The notes under the pieces are model-generated. The model saw only the letters and a program-made list of their open reading frames with translations, was not told the origin of the DNA and did no database searches. A stretch of 64,000 nucleotides of DNA from Streptomyces sp. Ag109_O5-10 (GTDB taxonomy: Bacteria > Actinomycetota > Actinomycetes > Streptomycetales > Streptomycetaceae). Each line of letters opens with the position of its first letter. Within the stretch, counting starts at the first letter, position 1. Both the position numbers and the translations under genes were made by a program. This document shows positions 8,278 through 15,722 of the stretch, piece after piece. The stretch covers positions 6,200,001-6,264,000 of the forward strand of contig NZ_FNTQ01000001.1 of NCBI RefSeq assembly GCF_900105755.1. The letters are read 5' to 3'.

Positions 8278-9168
8278 TCACGCGGCCACGGACGTGTAGT
8301 GCGAGGCGTCGCCCTCGATCGAGTAGCTCTCCTTGCCCTCGATGCCGACCGGGACGTCACCGGCGACGGTGACGCGGTTGAGGCGGCGCGGCAGACCGTC
8401 GTAGTTGTCGACGGCGTAGTGCTGGGTGATCCGGTTGTCGAACAGGACCAGCTGGTTCGGGGACCAGCGGTGGCGCAGGATGTTCTCGGGGCGGGTGACG
8501 TACGCCTGGAGCAGGTCGAGGATCCGGCGCGACTCGTCCTTCGACAGGCCGGCGATCCGCTGCGCGAACCCCCCGATGAACAGGCCGCGCTCACCGGTCA
8601 GCGGGTGAACCCGGACGACCGGGTGGACCGTGCGGAACTTGACCGACGTGAACTGAGCACGCTGCGCGGCCTTCTCCTCGTCGATCTCCTCGTCCGGCAC
8701 GGCGTAGTCGTAGTCGTTGGTGTGCTCCGCCCACAGCGTGTCGGCCAGCGCCCGCAGCGGCTCCGGGAGCTGGCGGTAGGCGGCGGCCGAACTGGTGATC
8801 AGGGTCTCGCCCCCGTACGGCGGGACCGTGAGCGAGCGCAGGGTGCTGGCCTGGGGCGGGTTCAGGACGAACGTCACGTCGGTGTGCCAGTGGTTGGCCC
8901 GGCCGCGCTCGCTGTCGACGGGCAGCACGTTCGGGGCGCCGTCGACGGCGGGCACCGTCGGGTGGGCGGTGGTGAGGTCGCCGAAGTGCCGGGCGAAGGC
9001 CTCCTGGCCCTCGTCGTCGAGACGGACGTCGTCGAAGACCAGGGCCTTGTGCACGTTCAGGGCCTCGCGGACCGCGGCGACCTGCTCCTCGTCGAGCGGC
9101 TTGGTGATGTCCACGCCCAGGACCTGGGCGCCGATGTTCGCGGTGACCTTGCGGATCTCGATGGACAT
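8278..9168 (-). CDS. tauD: TauD/TfdA-family Fe(II)/2-oxoglutarate dioxygenase
   Basis: 296 aa, ATG preceded by AAAGGAC. The family hydroxylates sulfonates such as taurine, or related acids, so that sulfite is released. The iron triad is visible: His95 and Asp97 in HWHTDVTF and His250 in RITQHYAVD, with the 2-oxoglutarate-binding Arg in GLPRRLNR. It is the last gene of the minus-strand operon, 13 bases after the flavin monooxygenase gene, and follows a sulfonate-type ABC importer. Context therefore points to organosulfur use for growth under sulfate or cysteine shortage. The true substrate (taurine, another alkanesulfonate or an alkyl sulfate) is not fixed by the sequence. Confidence 0.9.
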   Translation of the reverse strand: MSIEIRKVTANIGAQVLGVDITKPLDEEQVAAVREALNVHKALVFDDVRLDDEGQEAFARHFGDLTTAHPTVPAVDGAPNVLPVDSERGRANHWHTDVTFVLNPPQASTLRSLTVPPYGGETLITSSAAAYRQLPEPLRALADTLWAEHTNDYDYAVPDEEIDEEKAAQRAQFTSVKFRTVHPVVRVHPLTGERGLFIGGFAQRIAGLSKDESRRILDLLQAYVTRPENILRHRWSPNQLVLFDNRITQHYAVDNYDGLPRRLNRVTVAGDVPVGIEGKESYSIEGDASHYTSVAA

Positions 9169-9181
9169 GCGGGGAGTCCTT

Positions 9182-10522
9182 TCAGAGGGTGGCGAGTGCG
9201 GGAGTGACGTACTGGTTGGCGGGGCGCGGCAGGCCGTAGCGCTCCCGCAGGGTCCGGCGCGGGCCGTACTCGCCGCGCAGCAGCCCGCGGGCGCGCAGGA
9301 TCGGGACGACGTGGTCGACGAAGGTCTCCAGGCCGGAGGGGAGCACCGGCGGCATGATGTTGAAGCCGTCGGCGGCGCCCCGGGTGAACCAGGTCTCGAT
9401 CGCGTCGGCGACCTGCTCGGGCGTTCCGGCGAAGGTCAGGTGGCCGCGGCCGCCGCCGAGCCGGCCGATCAGCTGCCGCACGGTGAGCCGCTCCCGGCGG
9501 GCGAGCCCGACCACCAGGGTGTAACGGCTCTTGGCGCCCTCGATGGCGTCCTCGGGCGGCAGTTCGGCGGGGAGTTCGGCGTCCAGCTCCAGGGTGCCGG
9601 CCGGGACATGGAGCAGTCGTTCCAGGTTGGCGACCCCGTGCCGGTGCACGATGTGGTCCTCCAGGACCTGCTCGTGCGCCCGCGCCTCGGCCTCGGTCGA
9701 GCCGATGACGGGGACGATGCCGGGCAGCACCTTGATGTGGTCCGGGTCGCGGCCCGCCGCGGCCGTACGTGCCTTGAGGTCGGCGTAGAACGCCCGCGCC
9801 TCCTCGAGGGTCTGCTGCGCGGTGAACACGGCCTCCGCGTACCGGGCCGCGAACGCCCTGCCGTCCTCGCTCGACCCGGCCTGCACCAGCAGCGGGTAAC
9901 CCTGCGGGCTGCGGGGCACGTTGAGGGCGCCCTCGACACTGAGGTACGTGCCCCGGTGCCGGGGCGGATGGATCTTCGCGTCGTCGCCCCAGACTCCGGC
10001 CGCCTTGTCGGCGACGATCGCGTCGTCCTCCCAGCTGTCCCAGAGCTTCAGGGCCACGTCGAGGAACTCGGCGGCCCGCGCGTACCGCTCGGCGTGCGCG
10101 GGCTCCTCGTCGATGCCGAAGTTGCGGGCCGCGTCCGCGCCCGCCGTGGTGACGATGTTCCAGCCGGCCCGGCCGCCGCTGACGATGTCCAGCGAGGCGA
10201 ACCTGCGGGCCAGGTTGTAGGGCGAGTTGTAGGAGGTGGAGGCGGTGGCGATCAGCCCGATGTGCTCGGTGGCGGTGGCCAGCGCGGTGAGCAGGGTGAG
10301 CGGCTCCAGCGCTCCGGCGGGCCGCTGCGCGACGCTCCCCCACAGGTGCGGGCCGTCCGCGAGGAAGAGCGAGTCGAAGGTGCCGCGCTCGGCGGTCCGG
10401 GCGAGCCCGACGTAGTGCCCGAGGTCGACGTGCGCGTACGGATCGCTCTCCGGGAGGCGCCAGGAGGCCTCGTGGTGACCGGTGTTCATCAGGAAGGCGT
10501 TGAGATGGAGCTGGCGGGTCAT
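9182..10522 (-). CDS. LLM-class FMN-dependent monooxygenase (NtaA/SnaA/SsuD type)
   Basis: 446 aa from the ATG at 10522, with AAAGGA upstream; the longer frame is not supported. A bacterial luciferase-like TIM barrel: N-terminal HLNAFLMNTGHHEASWR, ARTAERGTFDSLFLADG, then SGGRAGWNIVT and SPQGYPLLVQAGSSEDGR are signatures of the nitrilotriacetate/dibenzothiophene-sulfone/pristinamycin group, which use FMNH2 from a partner reductase. In this operon it should cleave C-S bonds of imported sulfur compounds. No flavin reductase gene is nearby, so FMNH2 must come from elsewhere. Length fits the NtaA group better than the shorter SsuD (~380 aa). Confidence 0.88.
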   Translation of the reverse strand: MTRQLHLNAFLMNTGHHEASWRLPESDPYAHVDLGHYVGLARTAERGTFDSLFLADGPHLWGSVAQRPAGALEPLTLLTALATATEHIGLIATASTSYNSPYNLARRFASLDIVSGGRAGWNIVTTAGADAARNFGIDEEPAHAERYARAAEFLDVALKLWDSWEDDAIVADKAAGVWGDDAKIHPPRHRGTYLSVEGALNVPRSPQGYPLLVQAGSSEDGRAFAARYAEAVFTAQQTLEEARAFYADLKARTAAAGRDPDHIKVLPGIVPVIGSTEAEARAHEQVLEDHIVHRHGVANLERLLHVPAGTLELDAELPAELPPEDAIEGAKSRYTLVVGLARRERLTVRQLIGRLGGGRGHLTFAGTPEQVADAIETWFTRGAADGFNIMPPVLPSGLETFVDHVVPILRARGLLRGEYGPRRTLRERYGLPRPANQYVTPALATL

Positions 10523-10551
10523 ACGGGGTCCTTTACGGGGTTGTGTGAGCC

Positions 10552-10613
10552 CGTCCGGCGGTCGAGGACAAGGCCGGAGGCCGAAGCGGGGGTCCGGGGG
10601 CGGCAGCCCACGG
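10552..10613 (-). repeat. Dispersed Streptomyces repeat, family B, copy 1
   Basis: About 62 bases in the gap between the ABC ATPase and monooxygenase genes. It shares the frame CGTCCGGCG..GAGGAC.AGGCC..GGTCCGGGGGCGGCAGC with 40531-40594. It belongs to a short intergenic repeat known to recur in Streptomyces genomes. Confidence 0.6.
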
Positions 10614-10634
10614 GGCGGCCACCGCGGCCGACGG

Positions 10635-11348
10635 TCACGCGGCGTCCTCCGTGACGCCCAGCGCCGCCAGCAGCCGGCCCCGGTACTCGCCGTGCGGCCG
10701 GTCATGGTCCACGGTCAGGTCGAGGCCGATCCGGCCCCGGTCCAGGACGAGGATCCGCTCGGCGAGGACGATCGCCTCGTCGACGTCGTGGGTGACCAGC
10801 AGGACGGACGGGCGGTGCCGTTTCCACAGCTCGCGCAGCAGGTGGTGCATCCTGATCCGGGTGAGCGCGTCCAGGGCGCCGAACGGCTCGTCGGCGAGGA
10901 GCAGTTCGGGTTCGCGGACCAGGGAGCGGGCGAGCGCGGCCCGCTGTGCCTCGCCGCCGGACAGCTCGCCCGGCCAGGCCCGTTCGCGGCCCGCGAGGCC
11001 GACCTCGGTCAGCGCCGACCGGCCCTTGTCGTGGGCGTCCCTGCCGTCCAGGCCGAGGACCACGTTGTCCAGCACCCGGCGCCAGGGCAGCAGCCGGGAG
11101 TCCTGGAAGACCACCGACACCCGTTCCGGCGCGCTGAGCTCCCCGCTGCCGGAGACCCCGTGGTCGAGTCCCGCGACGGCCCGCAGCAGGGTGCTCTTGC
11201 CGGAGCCGCTGTGCCCGAGCAGCGCGGTGAACTGCCCGGCCGGCAGGTCGAGGTCGACGGAGTCGAGGACCGTGCGCTCCCCGAACGACCGGGTCAGGCC
11301 CCGGATCCGGACGGCGGGGCGGGTCAGCTGCTCAGTGTGCGGCGCCAT
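10635..11348 (-). CDS. ssuB: Sulfonate-type ABC transporter ATP-binding protein
   Basis: 237 aa, starting at the ATG at 11348, which lies inside the 3' end of the permease gene (25-base overlap, translational coupling likely). Walker A GHSGSGKST is at residues 45-53, the Q-loop in VVFQDSRLLPW, signature LSGGEAQR about 129-136, Walker B LLLADEPFG and the switch His in LLVTHDVDEA. This is the nitrate/sulfonate/taurine (SsuB/TauB/NrtD) importer class. It powers uptake through the permease and lipoprotein encoded just upstream. The symbol is given by operon context; the substrate could be taurine or another sulfonate. Confidence 0.9.
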   Translation of the reverse strand: MAPHTEQLTRPAVRIRGLTRSFGERTVLDSVDLDLPAGQFTALLGHSGSGKSTLLRAVAGLDHGVSGSGELSAPERVSVVFQDSRLLPWRRVLDNVVLGLDGRDAHDKGRSALTEVGLAGRERAWPGELSGGEAQRAALARSLVREPELLLADEPFGALDALTRIRMHHLLRELWKRHRPSVLLVTHDVDEAIVLAERILVLDRGRIGLDLTVDHDRPHGEYRGRLLAALGVTEDAA

Positions 11349-12169
11349 GACAGCACCCTCCGTTCGATCAGCCGGACCACGGAGTCCGAGACGAGGCCGA
11401 AGACGCCGTAGATCAGCAGGCCGACGAGGATGATGTCGCTGCGCCCGTAGTTCTGGGCCTGGAACATCATGTAGCCGAGGCCGCTGGTGGCGTTGATCTG
11501 CTCCAGGACGACCAGGCCGAGCCAGGATCCGGTGACGCCCAGCCGGAGCCCCACGAAGAATCCGGGCAGCGCGCCGGGGATCACCACCTCCCGGATGAAC
11601 CGGAACCTCGACAGGTCCAGCACCTCGGCGAGTTCGACGTACCGGCTGTCGATGGCGGAGAGCGCGGCATGCGTGTTCAGGTAGACCGGGATGTAGACGA
11701 CGATCGCGATGATGGCGATCTTGAAGGTCTCGCCGATGCCCAGCCAGAGGATGAACAGCGGGATCAGGCCGAGGGTGGGGATCGCCCGGTTGATCTGCAC
11801 GGTCCCGTCGATCAGCGCCTCGCCGGTGCGGGTGAGCCCGGAGGCCAGGGCCAGCAGCACCCCGGCGGTCAGGCCGATCGCGAAGCCGTACCCGGCCCGC
11901 TCCACGGAGGTCAGGATGTCGGTGCGCAGCGTCCCGGCGGTCCACAGGTGGACGGCGGTGTCCAGGACGGTCCAGGGCGCGGGGATCGCGCCGGGATCGA
12001 GCCGCCCGGCGGCGGAGGCGATCGCCCAGGCGGCGAGGACGACGAGCGGCCCGGCCAGCCGGGCGGCGGGCAGCCGACGGCCGGGGGAGAGCCGGCGGCG
12101 CGGCCGGACCTGGCGGACCTCCTCCTCCGCGACGGGAACCGGCACGGTGCCGGTGGTCACGGCGGTCAT
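11324..12169 (-). CDS. ssuC: Sulfonate-type ABC transporter permease
   Basis: 281 aa with the ATG at 12169; its ATGA overlaps the stop of the binding-protein gene. Residues 1-35 are a charged cytosolic tail, followed by about six membrane segments. The BPD_transp_1 EAA-type loop (AEVLDLSRFRFIREVVIPGALPGFFVGLRLG) faces the ATPase. SWLGLVVLEQINATSGLGYMMF is typical of SsuC/TauC. Forms the membrane channel with the ATPase from 10635-11348. The substrate class is inferred from neighbours. Confidence 0.9.
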   Translation of the reverse strand: MTAVTTGTVPVPVAEEEVRQVRPRRRLSPGRRLPAARLAGPLVVLAAWAIASAAGRLDPGAIPAPWTVLDTAVHLWTAGTLRTDILTSVERAGYGFAIGLTAGVLLALASGLTRTGEALIDGTVQINRAIPTLGLIPLFILWLGIGETFKIAIIAIVVYIPVYLNTHAALSAIDSRYVELAEVLDLSRFRFIREVVIPGALPGFFVGLRLGVTGSWLGLVVLEQINATSGLGYMMFQAQNYGRSDIILVGLLIYGVFGLVSDSVVRLIERRVLSWRRTLSS

Positions 12170-13233
12170 TTCCGGTACTCCGCCGGTACGGCCTTGGCGG
12201 CGATGGACTCGAAGCGGTGGTCGAAGAGGCCGGAGACGTCGGTCCTCTTCACGAACCCGCCCTCCGCGAGCAGGTCCGCGGTCTCCTGCTCCCACTTGAT
12301 CGCCTCGTCCCAGCTCGGCGGGAACAGCGGCTTGTTGGCGAGCCTGGTGATGCCCTGGGCCTGCGCGAGGGTCAGGTTCTGCGTCTTCACGTAGAACTCC
12401 TCGTCCCAGGTGTCCGGGTTCTCCCACTGCCAGACCAGGCCCTTGGCCCACTGCGGGATGTACGCGGCGACCGCGGCCGCCTTGGCCTTGTCGTTCAGCA
12501 CCGACTGCGGCGCCCACAGCAGGTTGAGCAGGTCCACGACGTCGGTGGCGATGGTGTGCGCGCCCTTCGGGCCGTACTGCTGGAGGTAGGCGGGCGCCTG
12601 GGAGTTGGCCAGCGGGGCCACGTCCACCTGGCCGGACTGCAGGGCGGTGAGGAACTGGTTGCTGGTCAGCGGGACCAGCTTCACGTCGTCGTAGGCGAGC
12701 CCGGCCTTCTTCAGCGCCCGCAGCAGTACGACACCCTGCGCCTGCCCCTGCGAGAAGGCGAGTTTCTTCCCCTTGAATTCGGCGACCGTGCGTATGCCGC
12801 TGCCGGGCTTGGTGGCGAACAGGTAGTTCGGCTTGCGGGTCAGCTCGATCGCCACGATTTTTGCGGCGAAACCCTGGAACTGTGCCTGGATCGGCGGAAT
12901 TCCCGCGTTGTTGGCGACGTCCAGGGACTTGGCACGGAACGCGTTGATGACATCGGGACCGGCGCCGATGTTCACCCAGCTGGACACCGTGAACGGCAGC
13001 GCGGGCAGCTTCGCCAGCTTGAACTCCAGCTGCTGCACGCCCTGGTAGGAGGCGATCTTCAGGCTGGTGCCGGCCGGGACCTTGTCGGCCAGCGGCGCGG
13101 TCGAGGCGCCCGCGGTGTCGGCGGCCGCACTGCCGCCCGCGCAGCCGCTCAGCCCGGCCACGGCCGCCGAGGCGCCGAGCAGTGAGGTGAGGAAGAGCCG
13201 GCGGTCGATGCCGGGGGAGGACGCAGAAGGCAT
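12166..13233 (-). CDS. ssuA: Sulfonate-type ABC transporter substrate-binding lipoprotein
   Basis: 355 aa from the ATG at 13233, preceded by CCGGAG at 8-base spacing. Residues 11-12 are a twin arginine followed by a hydrophobic stretch and the lipobox LSGC (Cys31), so it is probably a Tat-exported lipoprotein on the outer face of the membrane. The mature part is an SsuA/NrtA-type periplasmic-binding fold (SWVNIGAGPDVINAFRAKSLDV, GSGIRTVAEFKGKKLAFSQG). First gene of the operon ssuA-ssuC-ssuB-monooxygenase-tauD. A Cys-rich leader peptide (13348-13374) lies 115 bases upstream, suggesting control by cysteine supply. Confidence 0.9.
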   Translation of the reverse strand: MPSASSPGIDRRLFLTSLLGASAAVAGLSGCAGGSAAADTAGASTAPLADKVPAGTSLKIASYQGVQQLEFKLAKLPALPFTVSSWVNIGAGPDVINAFRAKSLDVANNAGIPPIQAQFQGFAAKIVAIELTRKPNYLFATKPGSGIRTVAEFKGKKLAFSQGQAQGVVLLRALKKAGLAYDDVKLVPLTSNQFLTALQSGQVDVAPLANSQAPAYLQQYGPKGAHTIATDVVDLLNLLWAPQSVLNDKAKAAAVAAYIPQWAKGLVWQWENPDTWDEEFYVKTQNLTLAQAQGITRLANKPLFPPSWDEAIKWEQETADLLAEGGFVKRTDVSGLFDHRFESIAAKAVPAEYRK

Positions 13234-13324
13234 GGGAGTGCTCCGGGGAGAAAAGCGGCAGAAAGGCAGGGCGAATTCCCGGCGACGGAGGGCCGGAAAG
13301 AGAGATCTCACGCAGAGGGAAATG

Positions 13325-13339
13325 CGCGCCTGGGGCGCG
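13325..13339 (-). promoter_or_regulatory. Short hairpin directly after the leader peptide
   Basis: CGCGCC-N3-GGCGCG on the minus strand, 8 bases after the stop of the Cys leader peptide and 90 bases before ssuA. It is a candidate pausing or anti-terminator element of a translational attenuator; the role is inference. Confidence 0.4.
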
Positions 13340-13347
13340 TCAAGACG

Positions 13348-13374
13348 TCAGCAACAGAGGGTGCGACAGGTCAT
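13348..13374 (-). CDS. Cysteine-rich leader peptide (MTCRTLCC)
   Basis: An 8-codon open frame, ATG to TGA, reading MTCRTLCC. Three of eight codons are Cys and the last two are Cys-Cys just before the stop. An AAGGAA sequence sits about 9 bases upstream of the ATG. It lies ahead of the sulfonate uptake operon on the same strand. Short upstream frames ending in Cys codons are described in mycobacteria as cysteine-responsive attenuators of sulfur genes, so a ribosome stalling at these codons when Cys-tRNA is scarce is the likely mechanism. Translation is unproven. Confidence 0.7.
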   Translation of the reverse strand: MTCRTLCC

Positions 13375-13428
13375 GAGATGGATGTTCCTTGCCGTGTACG
13401 ACGGCTGTCAACATTCCGAGTTTCTGAA

Positions 13429-14637
13429 TTAAATAAGCTCTGGTGACAGAGCCGGAGCCGAGGCGTGCGAGGCGCTCAGCGGGTCCCGGTACAGCACGTC
13501 GAGGACCACCGAACCACCCGCCACCGCCAGTACCGACTCGCGGAAACTGGTCGGCGCGACCACGGCCGCCCGCTCCGCGCCCACCACCTCCCGCAGCGCG
13601 GCGAGACAGTCCTCCCGGTACAGCACCCCGACCTCGGTGACGACCACGCTCTCCGGGTTGAGGACGTCGAGCAGCAGCGCCACCGCCCGCCCGGTCAGCC
13701 GCGCCCGCTCCACCAGCAGCCGTGCGGCCGCCGGATCGCCGGCCTCCGCCGCCGCGAGGACGTCCATCGGATTGGCGCCGTCCACCACCCCGGCGGCCCG
13801 CGCCCGCCGCACCAGGGTGCGTTCGCTGAGCTCCACCTGGAGGCAGCCGGTGCGACCGCAGCCGCAGGGCTCGGTGCCGCCCGGCACCGGGAGGTGGCCG
13901 ATCATGCCGGCCTGGGAGCGCGGGCCGTGGTGCACCTCGTCACCGGTGGCGAAGGCCGCGTCGACCACGTTGCCGACGAACAGGTGCAGCACGCTCCGGC
14001 TGCCCCGGGCCCGCCCGAAGAGCCGCTCCCCGTTGACCAACGCGCGTGCGTGGCCGTCCACATGGACCGGCAGCCCGGTGTGCGCGCCGAGCAGCTCGCG
14101 CACCGGTACCTCGCGCCAGCCGAGCAGGGGATGCTCGACGACGGTCCCGGTGTCCCGGTCCACCCAGCCGCCGACGGCGACCCCGACGCCCAGCGGCCGG
14201 CTGCCGGGCACCTCGCCGAGCAGCGCGGCGAGCCCCGCGGCGGCCCGCGCCAGCACCTCGCGGGGGTCGGTGGAACGGTGCTTCAACTCCCGCCGTACGA
14301 CGACCCGCCCGCGCAGGTCGAGCAGCGCGACCGTGGTGTACCGGACGGCCACGTGCACCCCGCCGACCACGAACCGCGAGTCGTCCACGTCGACCGGGAC
14401 GTGCGGCCGGCCCACGCCCTTGACCCGCTGCGGCGCCTCGGTCTCGCGGATCAGGCCGAGTTCGGTGAACCGGGCGCAGTAGTCGGTGACGGAGGCCGGG
14501 GACAGCCCGGTCAGCCGGGCGATGGTGGAGCGGGCGACCGGCCCGTGCTCGAGCACCGAGCGGAGGACCACGCTGGCGCTGGTCCGTCGCCGGTCACGGG
14601 GCGCGGAGGTGAGCGGGGGTGCCGCGGTACGGGGCAT
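13429..14637 (-). CDS. ROK-family transcriptional regulator
   Basis: 402 aa. Residues about 15-80 are a winged helix (SVLEHGPVARSTIARLTGLSPASVTDY). The rest is a ROK kinase-like domain with the zinc motif CGCGRTGC and a sugar-kinase-type loop GVGVAVGGWVDRDTG. ROK repressors normally respond to a sugar or sugar phosphate. Here the gene lies immediately upstream of the sulfonate uptake genes, on the same strand, and is itself preceded by a Cys-containing leader peptide, so a role in the sulfur cluster is the best guess. Its ligand cannot be predicted. The 3' end reaches within 55 bases of the ssu leader peptide. Confidence 0.85.
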   Translation of the reverse strand: MPRTAAPPLTSAPRDRRRTSASVVLRSVLEHGPVARSTIARLTGLSPASVTDYCARFTELGLIRETEAPQRVKGVGRPHVPVDVDDSRFVVGGVHVAVRYTTVALLDLRGRVVVRRELKHRSTDPREVLARAAAGLAALLGEVPGSRPLGVGVAVGGWVDRDTGTVVEHPLLGWREVPVRELLGAHTGLPVHVDGHARALVNGERLFGRARGSRSVLHLFVGNVVDAAFATGDEVHHGPRSQAGMIGHLPVPGGTEPCGCGRTGCLQVELSERTLVRRARAAGVVDGANPMDVLAAAEAGDPAAARLLVERARLTGRAVALLLDVLNPESVVVTEVGVLYREDCLAALREVVGAERAAVVAPTSFRESVLAVAGGSVVLDVLYRDPLSASHASAPALSPELI

Positions 14638-14714
14638 GGGAAACCGTCCTCGGGAACGGGGCCGACACGTCTCTCGGAGCGAGGCGCGCCGGACCGGTCT
14701 CCCGCCGCGCGGCC

Positions 14715-14801
14715 TCAGGGCGTACGGCGACAGGTGGCAGCCCCCTGACGCCGCAGGTCGACATAGCGACGCGACGTGAAGTTCCGGGACTGGGCGACCA
14801 T
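14715..14801 (-). CDS. Putative leader peptide, 28 aa, sulfur-gene type
   Basis: ATG at 14801 to TGA at 14715. The peptide contains RRYVDLRRQGAATCR, which fits the RRHVDLxR...CR pattern of the short leader peptides found ahead of sulfur and cysteine genes in streptomycetes. No ribosome site is visible. A TACGCT -10-like hexamer ends 7 bases before the ATG, which would give a leaderless transcript. The next gene on this strand is the ROK regulator, 77 bases away. A GCCGCGCGGC palindrome follows the stop. A role in attenuation is inference. Confidence 0.72.
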   Translation of the reverse strand: MVAQSRNFTSRRYVDLRRQGAATCRRTP

Positions 14802-14827
14802 GTCCGGAAGCGTAGGCCAGAAACCTT

Positions 14828-14852
14828 GAATCCCACCAGACCGATGGGATTC
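14828..14852. promoter_or_regulatory. Perfect 8-bp dyad in a divergent promoter region
   Basis: GAATCCCA-N9-TGGGATTC, 25 bases, between the leader peptide/ROK side and bioY. Size and spacing suit a dimeric repressor operator. The ROK protein is an obvious but unproven candidate. Confidence 0.55.
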
Positions 14853-15072
14853 GATTGGCGGAACTCCACAGGCCTGTTCAATGCCGTTGACGTGACTGAA
14901 ACATCCCTGCCTCAGTGATCGGCGTCACCCCGTACCGCGTGTAACCCGCACCCTTTGTGGGGAGCCCACCAAGTGCCGCTTCCGGCCTTTGTCGACCGCT
15001 GACGTGTCCGGCTCAGACCGGCCGGGATAGCGTCACAGAGTCCCTTGCCTGCCCCCACCCCGCGGAGTCCCC

Positions 15073-15657
15073 ATGAGCACCGCCACCGCCGCCGCGTCGA
15101 CCCGCACCGGCACCGTCCTCGCCGACCTCCTGCCCGCGTCCCGGGTACGCGACGTGGCCCTCGTGGCCGGCGGCGCCGCGCTCACCGGCCTCGCCGCCCA
15201 GATCGCGGTCCCGGTGCCCGGCTCCCCGGTCCCGGTGACCGGCCAGACCTTCGCCGCCCTGCTCGTCGGCACCGCCCTCGGTGCCCGCCGCGGCCTGCTC
15301 TCCCTCACCCTGTACGCGCTGGCCGGCCTCGCGGGCGTGCCGTGGTTCGCGAGCGGCACCTCCGGTGTCTCGGTCTCCTTCGGCTACATCGTCGGCATGA
15401 TGCTCGCCTCCGCCGTCGTCGGCGCCCTGGCCCGGCGCGGCGCCGACCGCGGCGTCCTGCGCATGGCGGGCACGATGCTCGTCGGCGAGGCGCTCATCTA
15501 CGCGGTCGGCGTGCCGTACCTGGCCTACGCCGCGGACATGTCCGCGTCCGCGGCGATCGCGGCCGGCCTCACCCCGTTCCTGATCGGCGACGCGGTGAAG
15601 GCGGCCCTGGCGATGGGCGCGGTCCCCGCGGCCTGGAAGCTCGTCGGCAAGCGCTGA
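15073..15657 (+). CDS. bioY: BioY biotin transporter S-component
   Basis: 194 aa, ATG with GGAG upstream. BioY fold: about six membrane helices, with the signatures VPVPGSPVPVTGQTFAALLVG and GARRGLLSLTLYALAGLAGVPWF that form the biotin site of ECF transporters. It binds biotin with high affinity and works alone or with shared EcfT/EcfA parts, which are not encoded nearby. The gene is divergent from the sulfur cluster, and a dyad at 14828-14852 lies in the shared promoter region. A strong terminator follows (15673-15708), so it is transcribed alone. Confidence 0.92.
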   Translation: MSTATAAASTRTGTVLADLLPASRVRDVALVAGGAALTGLAAQIAVPVPGSPVPVTGQTFAALLVGTALGARRGLLSLTLYALAGLAGVPWFASGTSGVSVSFGYIVGMMLASAVVGALARRGADRGVLRMAGTMLVGEALIYAVGVPYLAYAADMSASAAIAAGLTPFLIGDAVKAALAMGAVPAAWKLVGKR

Positions 15658-15672
15658 CCCCGCACCACCGCG

Positions 15673-15708
15673 GCGGGGCCCGGGATGCTTCGGCACCCCG
15701 GGCCCCGC
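15673..15708. terminator. Bidirectional terminator after bioY
   Basis: 12-bp perfect stem (GCGGGGCCCGGG) topped by a TGC-TTCG-GCA mini-hairpin, 15 bases past the bioY stop and facing a convergent gene. Confidence 0.85.
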
Positions 15709-15722
15709 TGTCGTACGGCCCG

